From assembly GCF_003751225.1 (NCBI RefSeq), contig NZ_RJKE01000001.1:6014001-6078000 (forward strand): a stretch of DNA of 64,000 bases, in the 5' to 3' direction. Position 1 is the first letter of the stretch; each line of letters opens with the position of its first letter. The stretch is from Actinocorallia herbida. Its GTDB lineage: Bacteria > Actinomycetota > Actinomycetes > Streptosporangiales > Streptosporangiaceae. The notes under the pieces are model-generated. The model did no database searches and had not been told where the DNA came from. It saw only the letters and a program-made list of their open reading frames with translations. Position numbers and translations under genes: made by a program. Positions 14,747 to 23,228 of this stretch are shown piece by piece.

Positions 14747-17209
14747 TCAGGCGCCGCCGACCACGGAGCGTTCCTGGAGGTCGGTGATGCGGTCGTCGGC
14801 GTAGCCCAGCTCACGCAGGATCGCGGTGGTGTGCTGGCCGAGGGTGCAGCCGGCGTCGGCCTTGGTCCGCGATCGGGAGAAGCGGGTGATCGGGGCGAGC
14901 CTGCGGTGCTCGTCGAAGATCGGGTTGACGGCCTCGACGCAGTAGCCCGCGTCGAAGAAGGCGTCGTCCTGCATGGCCCATTCGAGGTTCTCCTCGGTGA
15001 CCGCGACACAGCCGACGTCCTGGGCGGTCAACTCGTCCTCCCAGTCGGCCTTGGCCCGTCCGGCGAAGATCCCCGCCAGGGTTTCGGCGAGTTCGGCGTC
15101 GTGCGCCCTGCGCAGCTCCCGCGTCGTGAACCGGGCGTCGCCGCCGAGCGCCGCGAAGGGCGCCAGCTTGGTGAGAGCCGCCCACTCGTGGTCGTACGGG
15201 GTGGCCAGGAACACCCAGCCGTCCGCCGCCGGGTAGAGCCGGTAGAGCGCGTGCAGCCCGAGGAAGTCGCCGTCGACCTGCTCCAGCTCCGGGCGGCCCT
15301 CGTACTGGGTGTTGAGGACGATCACCGACTGCTGCGCCGAGGCCAGCATGGTCGTGGTCAGGTCGGGCAGCTCGATGCCGCGACGCTTGGCGTAGAGCCC
15401 GAGCAGGAGGCCGCTGCCGACCGCGAGCGCCGCGATGCCGTCGGCCTGGGCGCAGTTCACCGCACCCGCCGCGTGCAGGGACGCGGCGCGGAGCTTGATC
15501 TCGGCCATGTCGGAGGACGCACGGACACCGCCGCCGTCGGTCGCCGAGAGCCCCGCGGTGGCGTCGATCGACGGCGCGTAGGCCGGCCTGCCCGCGTAGG
15601 GGCCCGTCGTTCCGTAGCCGGGGGCGTTCAGGTAGACGAGGCCGGGGTTGAGCTTCTTCAGCTGCTCCTCTCCCAGGCCCATGCGGATGGCGGTGTCGCC
15701 CCGGAAGCACTGGACGACCAGGTCCACGCGCGGCACCAGCTCGTGCACAATCGAGAGGCCCTCCGCGGTCGCGAGGTCGACGGTGAGGCTCTCCTTGCCC
15801 TGCATCACCTTGGCGCCGCCCGCCTCGGGGAACGCGACGAGGCTACGAATGTTGTCGCCTTCCAGCGTCTCGACGTGTATCACCCGCGCGCCCATGTCGG
15901 TAAGCACCGTGGTCCCGTACGGCCCGGCGAACATCGACCCGAACTCCAGGATCGTGATGCCTTCGAGCGGAAGGGTCGCGGGTGCGTCTGAGGGCGCGCC
16001 GGTCGCGCGGCGGGCTGCGGCGGCGTCGAGCAGGGCGGCCAGCGCGGCGTCGTCGGCGCCGGCGGACGGCGCAGGGCGCAGCGGTACGAGAGGGGCGCCC
16101 TTGGCGTGGATGAGCGTCGAGCTCTGCCGGACCGGGCCGAGCTCCGGGTGATCGACGACCTGGACGCGCCCGTCGAAGACGGTCTGGGGGTGGTCGAAGG
16201 AGCCGTCGGGGGTGTTGAAGATCTCCGCGCTGACGTCGGGGTTGCGCTCGAAGGTCTCCTGCCATTCCTCGAAGGTCCGCTCGCGGACCCGCTCCAGCAT
16301 CGTCGTCCACCACTCGCCGCGCAGTTCCGCGGTGGGCAGCATCGGAAAGCCGGCCCATTTGGGGTCGGCGAGGTCTTGGGCAAGGCCGAGTTCGATGAGC
16401 CAGGCCTGCATGAGCCGGGGCGCGGTCTGGGCGAACTGGAGCCAGGTCCCGTCCTTGGTGCTGGCGATGAGCAGCGCGAAGATCAGGTAGGCCTGCGGGA
16501 TGCCGTCGTCGTCGTAGGCGACGTCCATCGGGGTGAAGGCACCGGGGAAGCGGTGCAGGACCAGCTCGTAGAACCAGTTGTAGACCTCGAGGGCGCCGAG
16601 GCCGCGGACGAGATCGGACTCCACGACCTGGCCGCGTCCGCTGACGTCGCGTTCGAGCAGCGCCGCGAGTACCCCGTGGATCGCGGCCTGTGAGGCACCC
16701 CAGGAGGCGTAGGGCGCTGTGACGAACGCCGGGCCCGGCCGCAGCGTGAGCTGCCGCTTGGACCACATCGCGCCGGTCTTGGCGTAGACCAGGCCCTCCC
16801 AGCCCTTGTAGTCGCGCCAAGGGGAGTCCGAACCCCAGCCGGTGATGTGGGCGGTGACGAGACGGGGGTACTTCTCGGCGAGCGCCTCTGCGGTGAGCCC
16901 GATGCGCTCGGCGGTACCCGGACGCAGCGTGTGGACGAAGACGTCGGCGCCCTGGAGCAGGCCGCGGAGGGTTTCCTGATCCGCGGCGTCGCGCAGATCG
17001 AGGGTGACGCTGCGCTTTCCGCGGAGCAGCGCAGGCCAGCCGGGCAGTTGGCGGACCATGGAACCGCCGGGAGGCTCGACCATGATCACCTCCGCGCCGC
17101 AGTCCGCAAGGAACTGGCTGACCTGGGCACCCGGCAGGGTCGAGGAGGCGTCCACCACCACGAGGCCGGCGAGCGGCCCCGAAGCGGTCTCCTGCTGGTA
17201 CGTGGTCAT
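14747..17209 (-). CDS. Tandem-domain class III (CaiB/BaiF) CoA-transferase
   Basis: Protein of 820 aa, twice the usual ~400 aa, starting at ATG 17209 after GGGAGGA. Domain 1 spans about residues 10-395 (GLVVVDASSTLPGAQVSQFLADCGAEVI through QSSTLIHAKGAP) and domain 2 about 415-815 (GITILEFGSMFAGPYGTTVL through LGQHTTAILRELGY). Both halves keep the GP/G-rich CoA-binding start. Candidate catalytic Asp residues lie in VVESDLVRG (domain 1) and ELPDLTTTML (domain 2). Class III enzymes normally form interlocked dimers, so a covalent tandem would be a pseudo-dimer. The role is CoA activation of a carboxylate using another acyl-CoA. It is divergent from the DUF2889 gene. Confidence 0.9.
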   Translation of the reverse strand: MTTYQQETASGPLAGLVVVDASSTLPGAQVSQFLADCGAEVIMVEPPGGSMVRQLPGWPALLRGKRSVTLDLRDAADQETLRGLLQGADVFVHTLRPGTAERIGLTAEALAEKYPRLVTAHITGWGSDSPWRDYKGWEGLVYAKTGAMWSKRQLTLRPGPAFVTAPYASWGASQAAIHGVLAALLERDVSGRGQVVESDLVRGLGALEVYNWFYELVLHRFPGAFTPMDVAYDDDGIPQAYLIFALLIASTKDGTWLQFAQTAPRLMQAWLIELGLAQDLADPKWAGFPMLPTAELRGEWWTTMLERVRERTFEEWQETFERNPDVSAEIFNTPDGSFDHPQTVFDGRVQVVDHPELGPVRQSSTLIHAKGAPLVPLRPAPSAGADDAALAALLDAAAARRATGAPSDAPATLPLEGITILEFGSMFAGPYGTTVLTDMGARVIHVETLEGDNIRSLVAFPEAGGAKVMQGKESLTVDLATAEGLSIVHELVPRVDLVVQCFRGDTAIRMGLGEEQLKKLNPGLVYLNAPGYGTTGPYAGRPAYAPSIDATAGLSATDGGGVRASSDMAEIKLRAASLHAAGAVNCAQADGIAALAVGSGLLLGLYAKRRGIELPDLTTTMLASAQQSVIVLNTQYEGRPELEQVDGDFLGLHALYRLYPAADGWVFLATPYDHEWAALTKLAPFAALGGDARFTTRELRRAHDAELAETLAGIFAGRAKADWEDELTAQDVGCVAVTEENLEWAMQDDAFFDAGYCVEAVNPIFDEHRRLAPITRFSRSRTKADAGCTLGQHTTAILRELGYADDRITDLQERSVVGGA

Positions 17210-17331
17210 GGTTCCTCCCGGGGTGTGATGGAGATTACGGTATTAAGGTACATGAATTCAAAACTTTGGGAAGGGGTTAGAGATAATCCCAGGCCAGAAG
17301 GCACTCACCCGGTGACATGATGTGGACATCG

Positions 17332-17353
17332 AACACCTAGCTAGCTAGGTGTT
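17332..17353. promoter_or_regulatory. Perfect 22-bp palindrome in the CoA-transferase/DUF2889 promoter region
   Basis: Each half reads AACACCTAGCT followed by its reverse complement, with no mismatch. It is 65 bases upstream of the DUF2889 start and 122 bases upstream of the divergent CoA-transferase start. The inner CTAGCTAG alternation and the GGTGTT arms differ from the 19-bp family, although CTAGGT is shared. The rest of 17210-17418 holds no gene. Confidence 0.6.
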
Positions 17354-17418
17354 TGCCAAATTTCACACCGGCACGACAGGATGGAAGAGCGTCCGAACCG
17401 GCCGAAGAGGGGATCCCC

Positions 17419-18423
17419 ATGACCCGCCCCCGCCCACTCCATCCGAGGCACGGCATCCACGAACCGACCATGGGGACGCCGCCTCGCGCGCCGGGATCGG
17501 TGCGCAGGACCACGACGATCGACATGCTGCGCCCAGCGGGGATCGACGGCACCCTTCTCCTCATCGGGAAAGGCCGCGACCTCGCGACGAACGGCTCGGG
17601 CGGGACCGAGACCCGCGCCGAGGCGGAGGTTCGGGCCGACGTGGACTACCACGACGGCTGGCTCCTCACCGGCCTCTCCACCGATCCGGGCCTGCGCGGG
17701 CTCGCCGGATTGGTGGGGGCCACCGTAGGGTCCGGGTTCCGTCGGCGTCTCGACACCGCGGAACCCGGGCTCGCCGGGTCTGGAGGTCCCCTCTACCAAC
17801 TGCTGGACGACTTTCCGGTGGCCGCCCTCGTCTCCGGGCACGCGGTCGGTGCCGCCGCCGCGCGGGACGAGCCTCTGGACACCTCGCCCGGCGGGCACCG
17901 CCTCGGCCTCGTCGCCGACCAGTGCGCGGGCTTCGTCACCGACGGCACCCTCATGAGCGGCCTTGTCGAGACCGGCCGGCCGCCGATCGTCACCGGCCCG
18001 GACGCACCGCCGCTGCCCGATCCCGCGGACCCACTCGGCTGGCACTTGTACGCGCCGCTCCCGCCGCACTCGATGCGCCGGGCGCGCCGGATCGACGTCG
18101 CGCCCGGCCCCGGCGGCACAGCGATCGACGTCCTCTTCCGGGACTCTTACGTGCTGCCTAACGGCACCGAAACCGTCATCCACGAGTACACAGTGGCCGC
18201 TGAGGCCCGCGACGGCGTGCTGAGCCGATGCGAGGCCACCGCGCGCGTACTGCCATGGACCGAGTGCCCGGGAGCCCTCGCCTCCGCGCGGCGGCTCGCC
18301 GGAACCCCGCTCGCCGACCTGCGCGCCCGTATACGCGCCGAGTTCACCGGCACCTCTACCTGCACCCACCTGAACGACACGCTCCGGGCTCTCCAGGACG
18401 TCCCCTTCTTCCTGCCGCGCTAG
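17419..18423 (+). CDS. DUF2889 domain protein of unknown function
   Basis: Protein of 334 aa from ATG 17419 (AGAGGGG upstream; in-frame extension to 17353 runs into the palindrome). The first third has the DUF2889 pattern (GSVRRTTTIDMLRP, then a beta-rich stretch with EVRADVDYHDGWLLTGL). The end has the conserved-looking CTHLNDTLRALQDVPFF, where the Cys, His, Asn and Asp could form a site. No biochemical role is established for this family. The gene stands alone between a divergent CoA-transferase and a convergent CoA ligase, inside a CoA-ester catabolic island, so a role linked to that metabolism is likely but unproven. Confidence 0.75.
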   Translation: MTRPRPLHPRHGIHEPTMGTPPRAPGSVRRTTTIDMLRPAGIDGTLLLIGKGRDLATNGSGGTETRAEAEVRADVDYHDGWLLTGLSTDPGLRGLAGLVGATVGSGFRRRLDTAEPGLAGSGGPLYQLLDDFPVAALVSGHAVGAAAARDEPLDTSPGGHRLGLVADQCAGFVTDGTLMSGLVETGRPPIVTGPDAPPLPDPADPLGWHLYAPLPPHSMRRARRIDVAPGPGGTAIDVLFRDSYVLPNGTETVIHEYTVAAEARDGVLSRCEATARVLPWTECPGALASARRLAGTPLADLRARIRAEFTGTSTCTHLNDTLRALQDVPFFLPR

Positions 18424-18482
18424 CGGGCGGGCGAGGGGAGCGGCGCGAGCACCTCGAGCGGCACTCGGCACCGGAAGGGATT

Positions 18483-18510
18483 GGCCCCGGCGAGCACGCT
18501 CGCCGGGGCC
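18483..18510. terminator. Bidirectional terminator hairpin
   Basis: A 13-bp GC stem (GGCCCCGGCGAGC / GCTCGCCGGGGCC), realistically 12 bp with a 4-nt loop, followed by GATACCTTTT on the + strand. It lies between the convergent DUF2889 and CoA ligase genes. Confidence 0.8.
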
Positions 18511-18530
18511 GATACCTTTTCCGACGGTCC

Positions 18531-19988
18531 TCACGCGGTGGGGATGAGGCCGTCCACCACCGAGCGCCGAAGGATCTTGCCGGTGGGTGTGCGGGGCAGG
18601 TCCGGCCAGCAGGTGATCGTGTCGGGAGTCTTCGATGACCGGAGCCGCTCGCGGACGTAGGCGCGGACCTCGTCCGGGTTCACCTCGCCGCCTGGGACGG
18701 GCACCACGACGGCCGCGAGGCGCTGGCCCCACTCCTCATCGGGCAGGCCCACGACGCACGCGTCGGCGATGTGCGGGTGGCGCATCAGGACGTCCTCGAT
18801 CTCCGCCGGGGCGATGTTCTCAGCGCCGCGGATGATCGTGTCGTCGATCCTGCCCTCGACGAAGAGGTAGCCGTCGGCGTCGAGGCGTCCGGCGTCCCGG
18901 GTGTCGAAGAAGCCGCGTTCGTCGACGGTGGAACCGACGCCCGCGTATTCGCCTGCGACCTGGTCTCCACGGATGAAGATCCTCCCGGTGGCACCCGCAG
19001 GGAGGATCGCGCCGTCCTCGTCCCGGATCTCCAGCTCCACGGTCGGCAGCACGGTGCCGGCCGAGTTCAGCCGGGCGCGGACCGCCGGGTCGTCGGAGGT
19101 GAACGCCGCACGGTGGTCCTCGGGGCCGAGGACCGCGACGGTCGAGCTGGTCTCGGTGAGTCCGTAGGCGTTGACGAAGTCCACGTGGGGCCAGGCCGCG
19201 AGCGCGTTCTCGATGACGCGCGGCGGCATCTTCGCGCCGCCGTAGGCCAAGGCGCGCAGGGACGGGACCGAGCGGTCCAGGCCGGGATCGTCCATGATGC
19301 GGGCGAGCATGGTCGGCACGACCATCGCGTTGGTCACCCGCTGCTCGCGCACGAGCCGCAGCCACTCCGGGGCGCTGAAGGAATGGAGGGTGAGGAAGCG
19401 GCGGCCCGCATACAGGTTCGTGAGCACGTTGGACACGGCGGCGATGTGGTACGGCGGCACGCTCATGAGCGCGGCCTCGTCGGCTTCGGCGGCGGCGAAC
19501 TCGACCGAGCCGAACACATACGAGACGAGGTTCTCGTGGCGCAAGACCACGCCCTTGGGCGCGGAGGTCGTGCCGCTGGTGTAGATCAGCACGGCCGGGG
19601 CCGACGGGTCGAGCGGCTCGGGCTCGTCGCCCGCCGCCTCATGGGCCGCACCGAGGAACTCCTCGGTGGAGACACCACCGTCGCCGCCGATCTTGTAGGC
19701 ACCCGGATGGTTGGCCAGGAGCGCGGCGAGCTGGTCCGCGCCGAGCCGGTAGTTGACGGGGACCAGAGGCACCCCGGCGTAGGCCGCAGCGAACATCGCC
19801 ACGGGGAAAGCAGGGCCGTTGACCGCCAGGTAGATGATCGCGTCGGCGCCCTGGTCGCGGACGGCCCTCGCCGCCCCGATCGCGAGGGCCCGCAGGCGCT
19901 CGGCGGTGAAGCCGGCCTCGCGGTCGCCGACGATGATCCTGTCGCCGAAACCGTCGGCGGCCATGTCGAGCAGCATCGTCAGATTCAT
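18531..19988 (-). CDS. Acyl-CoA synthetase / AMP-dependent ligase (short type)
   Basis: ANL adenylating enzyme of 485 aa. Motifs: LIYTSGTTSAPKGV, YGLTETSS, GFFDTRDAGRLD, and PTGKILRRSV with the catalytic Lys. ATG 19988 has CGGAG upstream and follows the small protein gene at 20024 by 35 bases, so they form a two-gene unit. It would activate a carboxylic acid to its CoA ester. The substrate cannot be read from sequence. The C-terminus (RRSVVDGLIPTA) ends normally close to the terminator. Confidence 0.88.
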   Translation of the reverse strand: MNLTMLLDMAADGFGDRIIVGDREAGFTAERLRALAIGAARAVRDQGADAIIYLAVNGPAFPVAMFAAAYAGVPLVPVNYRLGADQLAALLANHPGAYKIGGDGGVSTEEFLGAAHEAAGDEPEPLDPSAPAVLIYTSGTTSAPKGVVLRHENLVSYVFGSVEFAAAEADEAALMSVPPYHIAAVSNVLTNLYAGRRFLTLHSFSAPEWLRLVREQRVTNAMVVPTMLARIMDDPGLDRSVPSLRALAYGGAKMPPRVIENALAAWPHVDFVNAYGLTETSSTVAVLGPEDHRAAFTSDDPAVRARLNSAGTVLPTVELEIRDEDGAILPAGATGRIFIRGDQVAGEYAGVGSTVDERGFFDTRDAGRLDADGYLFVEGRIDDTIIRGAENIAPAEIEDVLMRHPHIADACVVGLPDEEWGQRLAAVVVPVPGGEVNPDEVRAYVRERLRSSKTPDTITCWPDLPRTPTGKILRRSVVDGLIPTA

Positions 19989-20023
19989 CGGACGCTCCGG
20001 TGAGGTGGGGTGGAAACGGGGGG

Positions 20024-20332
20024 TCAGTCGGAGGCAGGCAGGGCCTTGGCCCCCTGGAGCGCCAGCGGCGCGCCGTTCACGGCGAGCGTGCCGGTGCCCG
20101 CCTTGGTGCAGAGCAGCTCGATGCCGAGCGCTTCGTCGGCGTAGCGCTTGCCGAGGGCCGAGCCGTCCTGCTGGGCGGGGTCGGCTGCGGCGCCCTCGGG
20201 GGCGGAGGCCGCAGGGTCGTGCATGGCGACCCCGGCACAGGTCACGGTGACCTCTTCGCCGGGCGCCCGGACGACGATCAGCTTGGTGGTGTCGACGGCG
20301 CTGACGAGCTGCTGACCGGCCCGAAGCTTCAT
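20024..20332 (-). CDS. Small protein of unknown function preceding a CoA ligase
   Basis: Protein of 102 aa with a good ribosome site (AAGGAG 7 nt before ATG 20332). It begins with a beta-rich segment (MKLRAGQQLVSAVDTTKLIVVRAP), has a short Ala/Pro/Asp-rich linker around residues 38-55, and then GKRYADEALGIELLCTKAGTGTL. It contains two Cys (CAGVAM, LLCTKAG). No signal peptide or membrane span is present. I do not recognise a characterised family, but genes like this are found near CoA ligases and MaoC genes in actinobacteria (recollection, not searched). Cotranscription with the ligase at 19988 is likely. Confidence 0.65.
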   Translation of the reverse strand: MKLRAGQQLVSAVDTTKLIVVRAPGEEVTVTCAGVAMHDPAASAPEGAAADPAQQDGSALGKRYADEALGIELLCTKAGTGTLAVNGAPLALQGAKALPASD

Positions 20333-20700
20333 GGAATCTCCTTATGGGGTGAAAGGAGGCGGACGGGTGTTCCAGGGGGTGGGTCCCGACTATAGGTCGC
20401 GAACCCTCCTCATGGGGAGAGAAAAGTATGCTTAATTTGGCCAGATCGCTGGATCAAATCCAAGGATCTTGTGAAAATCCAGAAAAGGGTACACTTTGTG
20501 GCCTCGGTGGGATCGCCCCTGAGGGGGTGCGCCTTGCCCTCCTCACCGAGGTAGAGCTGACGCACCCGCCCCGGAACGTCGCGGCGACCGCCGACCAGCC
20601 GCCGCGCCCGCCTCATCGCGCGGTCCGCGGTCCCGGGCACCGCCCGCCATCCGGGCAATACGGCCGGAGGACCGCCTCGACGAGGACGCAGGGGGCCCGG
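20333..20700. other. Non-coding intergenic region of 368 bp
   Basis: No coding region with family resemblance or good codon bias was seen. It must contain the promoter for the small protein gene at 20332; an AT-rich patch at about 20425-20500 is the likely place. That patch has a short dyad, TGGAT-CAA-ATCCA (20450-20462), and repeated GGATC words. The right-hand end carries the terminator-like structure of the eight-gene operon. Confidence 0.6.
20502..20551. terminator. Compound terminator-like structure after the eight-gene operon
   Basis: An outer 8-bp stem (CCTCGGTG / CACCGAGG) encloses an inner CCCC-TGA-GGGG hairpin. It lies about 150 bases beyond the stop of the minus-strand F420 enzyme at 20701. 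Confidence 0.45.
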
Positions 20701-21723
20701 CTACAGCCAGGACTTGACGCGGCTGATGAGGGAGGCCGGGTCGTCGCCCTGGGGGTCGACGTTGAGTACGGTGACGCCCGCCGCCCGGTAGGCGGCGAGC
20801 CGCTCCTTGACGAAGCCCTCGGGGCCGAGCAGGTTCGTCTGGTCGATGAGTTCGTCCGGGACGGCGGCCTCGGCCTCCTTCTTGCGGCCGGACAGGTAGA
20901 GGTCCTGGATCTTCTCCGCCTCGGCCTCGAAGCCGTACCGGCGGACGAGGTCGTTGTAGAAGTTGCGGCCCTTGGCGCCCATCCCTCCGATGTAGAGGGC
21001 GAGCTGGGGCCGGGCGAGGTCCCGCAGGGCGGCTTGGTCGTCGCCGATGGCGAGGATGCCCCCGGCGACGATGTCCAGCTCGCCTAGCGACGCGTCGCGC
21101 TTGGCCTTTCCGGCCTCCAGGGCCGGGCCGAAGGTCTCCGCGGCCCGCTCGGGCAGGAAGAACAGCGGCAGCCAGCCGTCGGCGATCTCCGCGACGAGCT
21201 CGACGTTCTTGCCGCCGAGCGCGGCGACATGGATCGGCACCCGGCTGCGGACCGGCGACGCCAGCAGCTTGAGCGGCTTGCCGAGGCCGGTGCCGCCCTG
21301 GAGCGGCAGCGTGACGGTCGGGCCCTCGTGCACAACGGCCTCGCGGCGCAGCGTCTTGCGCACGACCTCGACGACGTCGCGGGTCCGGGCGAGCGGCTTG
21401 GCGTACGGGAGGCCGTGGAAGCCCTCGATCACCTGCGGTCCGGACGCGCCGAGCCCGAGGATCAGGCGCCCGCCGGAGAGCGCGTCGATGCCCGCCGCGG
21501 TCTGCCCGATGAGGGCCGGGGTCCGCGAGTAGACGTTGAGGATCCCGGTGCCGAGCAGGAGCGTCTCGGTCCGCGCGGCCAGGTAGCCGAGCTGGGACGG
21601 GGCGTCGAAGCCGTAGGCCTCGGCGACCCAGGCGAGGTCGAGGCCCGCCCTTTCCCACGCCACGGCGGTCTCCAGGACGGTGCGCGGATCGGCCGCGTAG
21701 GGCAGGGTGGTGCTGAGCTTCAC
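20701..21723 (-). CDS. Rv3520c-like F420-dependent LLM class oxidoreductase
   Basis: Protein of 340 aa. GTG 21723 is chosen because GGGGAGGA precedes it and it overlaps the stop of the CoA ligase (GTGA). The N-terminus KLSTTLPYA and the segments TGILNVYSRTPALIGQTAAG and LILGLGASGPQVIEGFHG match the Rv3520c type of F420-dependent luciferase-like proteins (TIGR03559-like). Rv3520c lies in the mycobacterial cholesterol-catabolic region, which fits the surroundings. The reaction is not established. This is the last gene of the operon that begins at 30491. Confidence 0.88.
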   Translation of the reverse strand: MKLSTTLPYAADPRTVLETAVAWERAGLDLAWVAEAYGFDAPSQLGYLAARTETLLLGTGILNVYSRTPALIGQTAAGIDALSGGRLILGLGASGPQVIEGFHGLPYAKPLARTRDVVEVVRKTLRREAVVHEGPTVTLPLQGGTGLGKPLKLLASPVRSRVPIHVAALGGKNVELVAEIADGWLPLFFLPERAAETFGPALEAGKAKRDASLGELDIVAGGILAIGDDQAALRDLARPQLALYIGGMGAKGRNFYNDLVRRYGFEAEAEKIQDLYLSGRKKEAEAAVPDELIDQTNLLGPEGFVKERLAAYRAAGVTVLNVDPQGDDPASLISRVKSWL

Positions 21724-23228
21724 GGGGTCCTCCCCTTGTCTGTGGTGTCGTTTCCGGTGAGCGCGCGGCGCAGCAGCTTGCCGGTGGGGGTGCGCGGCAG
21801 GTCCGCGACGAACTCGACCGAGCGCGGGGTCTTGAACCGCGCGAGCCGCTCGGCGCAGTGGGCGAGCAGTTCCTCCGCCAGCTCCGGCCCGGCGCCGTCC
21901 GGGTCCACGGGCTGCACGAGCGCGTGGACCCGCCGGCCGAGGTCCTCGTCGGGCAGGCCGACGATCGCGACGTCCAGGACGGCCGGATGGGCCGCGAGGA
22001 CGTTCTCGATCTCCTGCGGGTAGATGTTCACGCCGCCGCTGATGATGAGGTCGGTGCGCCGGTCGACCAGGTACAGGTAGCCGTCGGCGTCGAGCCGTCC
22101 GACGTCGCCGAGGGTCGACCAGCCGCGGGCGTTGTGCGCCTCGACCGTCCGGCCGGGATCGTTGTGGTAGGCGAAGAAGGGGACTCCTTCGAACCACACC
22201 GTGCCCACCTCGCCGACCGGCATCTCCCGGCCCAGGTCGTCGCAGACGTGGGCGGTCCCGATGGTCGCCCGGCCTACCGACCCGGGATGCGCCAGCCAGT
22301 CCTCGGAGCCGATGAGGAAGAAGCAGTTCCCCTCGCTGCCGGAGTAGTACTCCCACACGATCGGCCCGAACCAGTCGATGACCTGGCGTTTGATGTCCGG
22401 CGGACACGGAGCGGCGGCGTGCACGACGACGCGCAGCGACGTGACGTCGTAGGCCCCTCGCCCCGAGAGCTTCAGCATCCGGATGAGCATCGTCGGCACG
22501 AACTGCGCGTGTGTGACCCGGTGCCGCTCGATCGCCGCGAGCGTCTCGGCCGGATCGAAGCGCTCCATGAGCACGACGGTCCCGCCGTTGCGGACCGTGC
22601 CCAGCGACCAGCCCGCAGGAGCCGCGTGGTAGACCGGCGCGGGGCACAGGTAGACGGTGTCCGCGCCGAACCCGAACATCGCGCCGAGGTTGTGGTCGAT
22701 CGGGAGGCCGGTACCGAACGGATTGCCGGGAAGCGCCGGAAGGATGCCCTTGGGCCGCCCGGTCGTGCCCGACGAATAGAACATGTACGTGCCTTCGCGC
22801 TCGCCCGCGGGTGCTTCGGCCGGATATCCGGCAGCCCCCTCGGCCAGGGCGGAGGCCGTCAGGACCCGGACGCCGGGCACGGCCTTCCCGATCTCGGCGG
22901 CCAGGTCGGCGAAGGCGTCGTCGGCCAGCAGGATCCGGGCGCCGCAGTCGGCGACGATGTAGGCCGCCTCCTCCACGGTGAGGTGGTGGTTGACCGGCGT
23001 CCAGTACAGGCCCGAACGCTGGCACGCCCAGGCCGCGGGGTAGAAGGCGAGCCCGTTGCCGTAGAGCAGGGCGACGTGGTCCTTGAAGGACAGCCCTTCA
23101 TCGGCGAGGAAGCGGGCCGCCCGGACGGAAGCGGCGTCGAGTTCCCCGTAGGTGAGGGTCTCGCCCGAGCCCGCCATGACGATCGCGGGCTTGTCCGGAT
23201 GCCGGGCCGCGATCTCCGTGAGGTTCAT
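21720..23228 (-). CDS. Acyl-CoA synthetase / AMP-dependent ligase
   Basis: ANL enzyme of 502 aa. Its ATG 23228 overlaps the preceding acyl-CoA dehydrogenase stop (ATGA), and its own stop overlaps the next start, so the operon is fully coupled here. Motifs: MFYSSGTTGRPKGI, YYSGSEG in place of the usual YGxTE, GWSTLGDVGRLD, and PTGKLLRRAL with the catalytic Lys. The YYSGSEGN variant occurs in mycobacterial FadD relatives of steroid catabolism (FadD3/FadD19-like groups, recollection). It probably activates the operon's acid substrate. Confidence 0.88.
   Translation of the reverse strand: MNLTEIAARHPDKPAIVMAGSGETLTYGELDAASVRAARFLADEGLSFKDHVALLYGNGLAFYPAAWACQRSGLYWTPVNHHLTVEEAAYIVADCGARILLADDAFADLAAEIGKAVPGVRVLTASALAEGAAGYPAEAPAGEREGTYMFYSSGTTGRPKGILPALPGNPFGTGLPIDHNLGAMFGFGADTVYLCPAPVYHAAPAGWSLGTVRNGGTVVLMERFDPAETLAAIERHRVTHAQFVPTMLIRMLKLSGRGAYDVTSLRVVVHAAAPCPPDIKRQVIDWFGPIVWEYYSGSEGNCFFLIGSEDWLAHPGSVGRATIGTAHVCDDLGREMPVGEVGTVWFEGVPFFAYHNDPGRTVEAHNARGWSTLGDVGRLDADGYLYLVDRRTDLIISGGVNIYPQEIENVLAAHPAVLDVAIVGLPDEDLGRRVHALVQPVDPDGAGPELAEELLAHCAERLARFKTPRSVEFVADLPRTPTGKLLRRALTGNDTTDKGRTP

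Noticed and set aside
20450-20480. Repeated GGATC words and TGGAT-CAA-ATCCA as an operator
   Set aside because: The dyad is only five bases per arm, and no second copy occurs at another promoter. It is too weak to list as a site.
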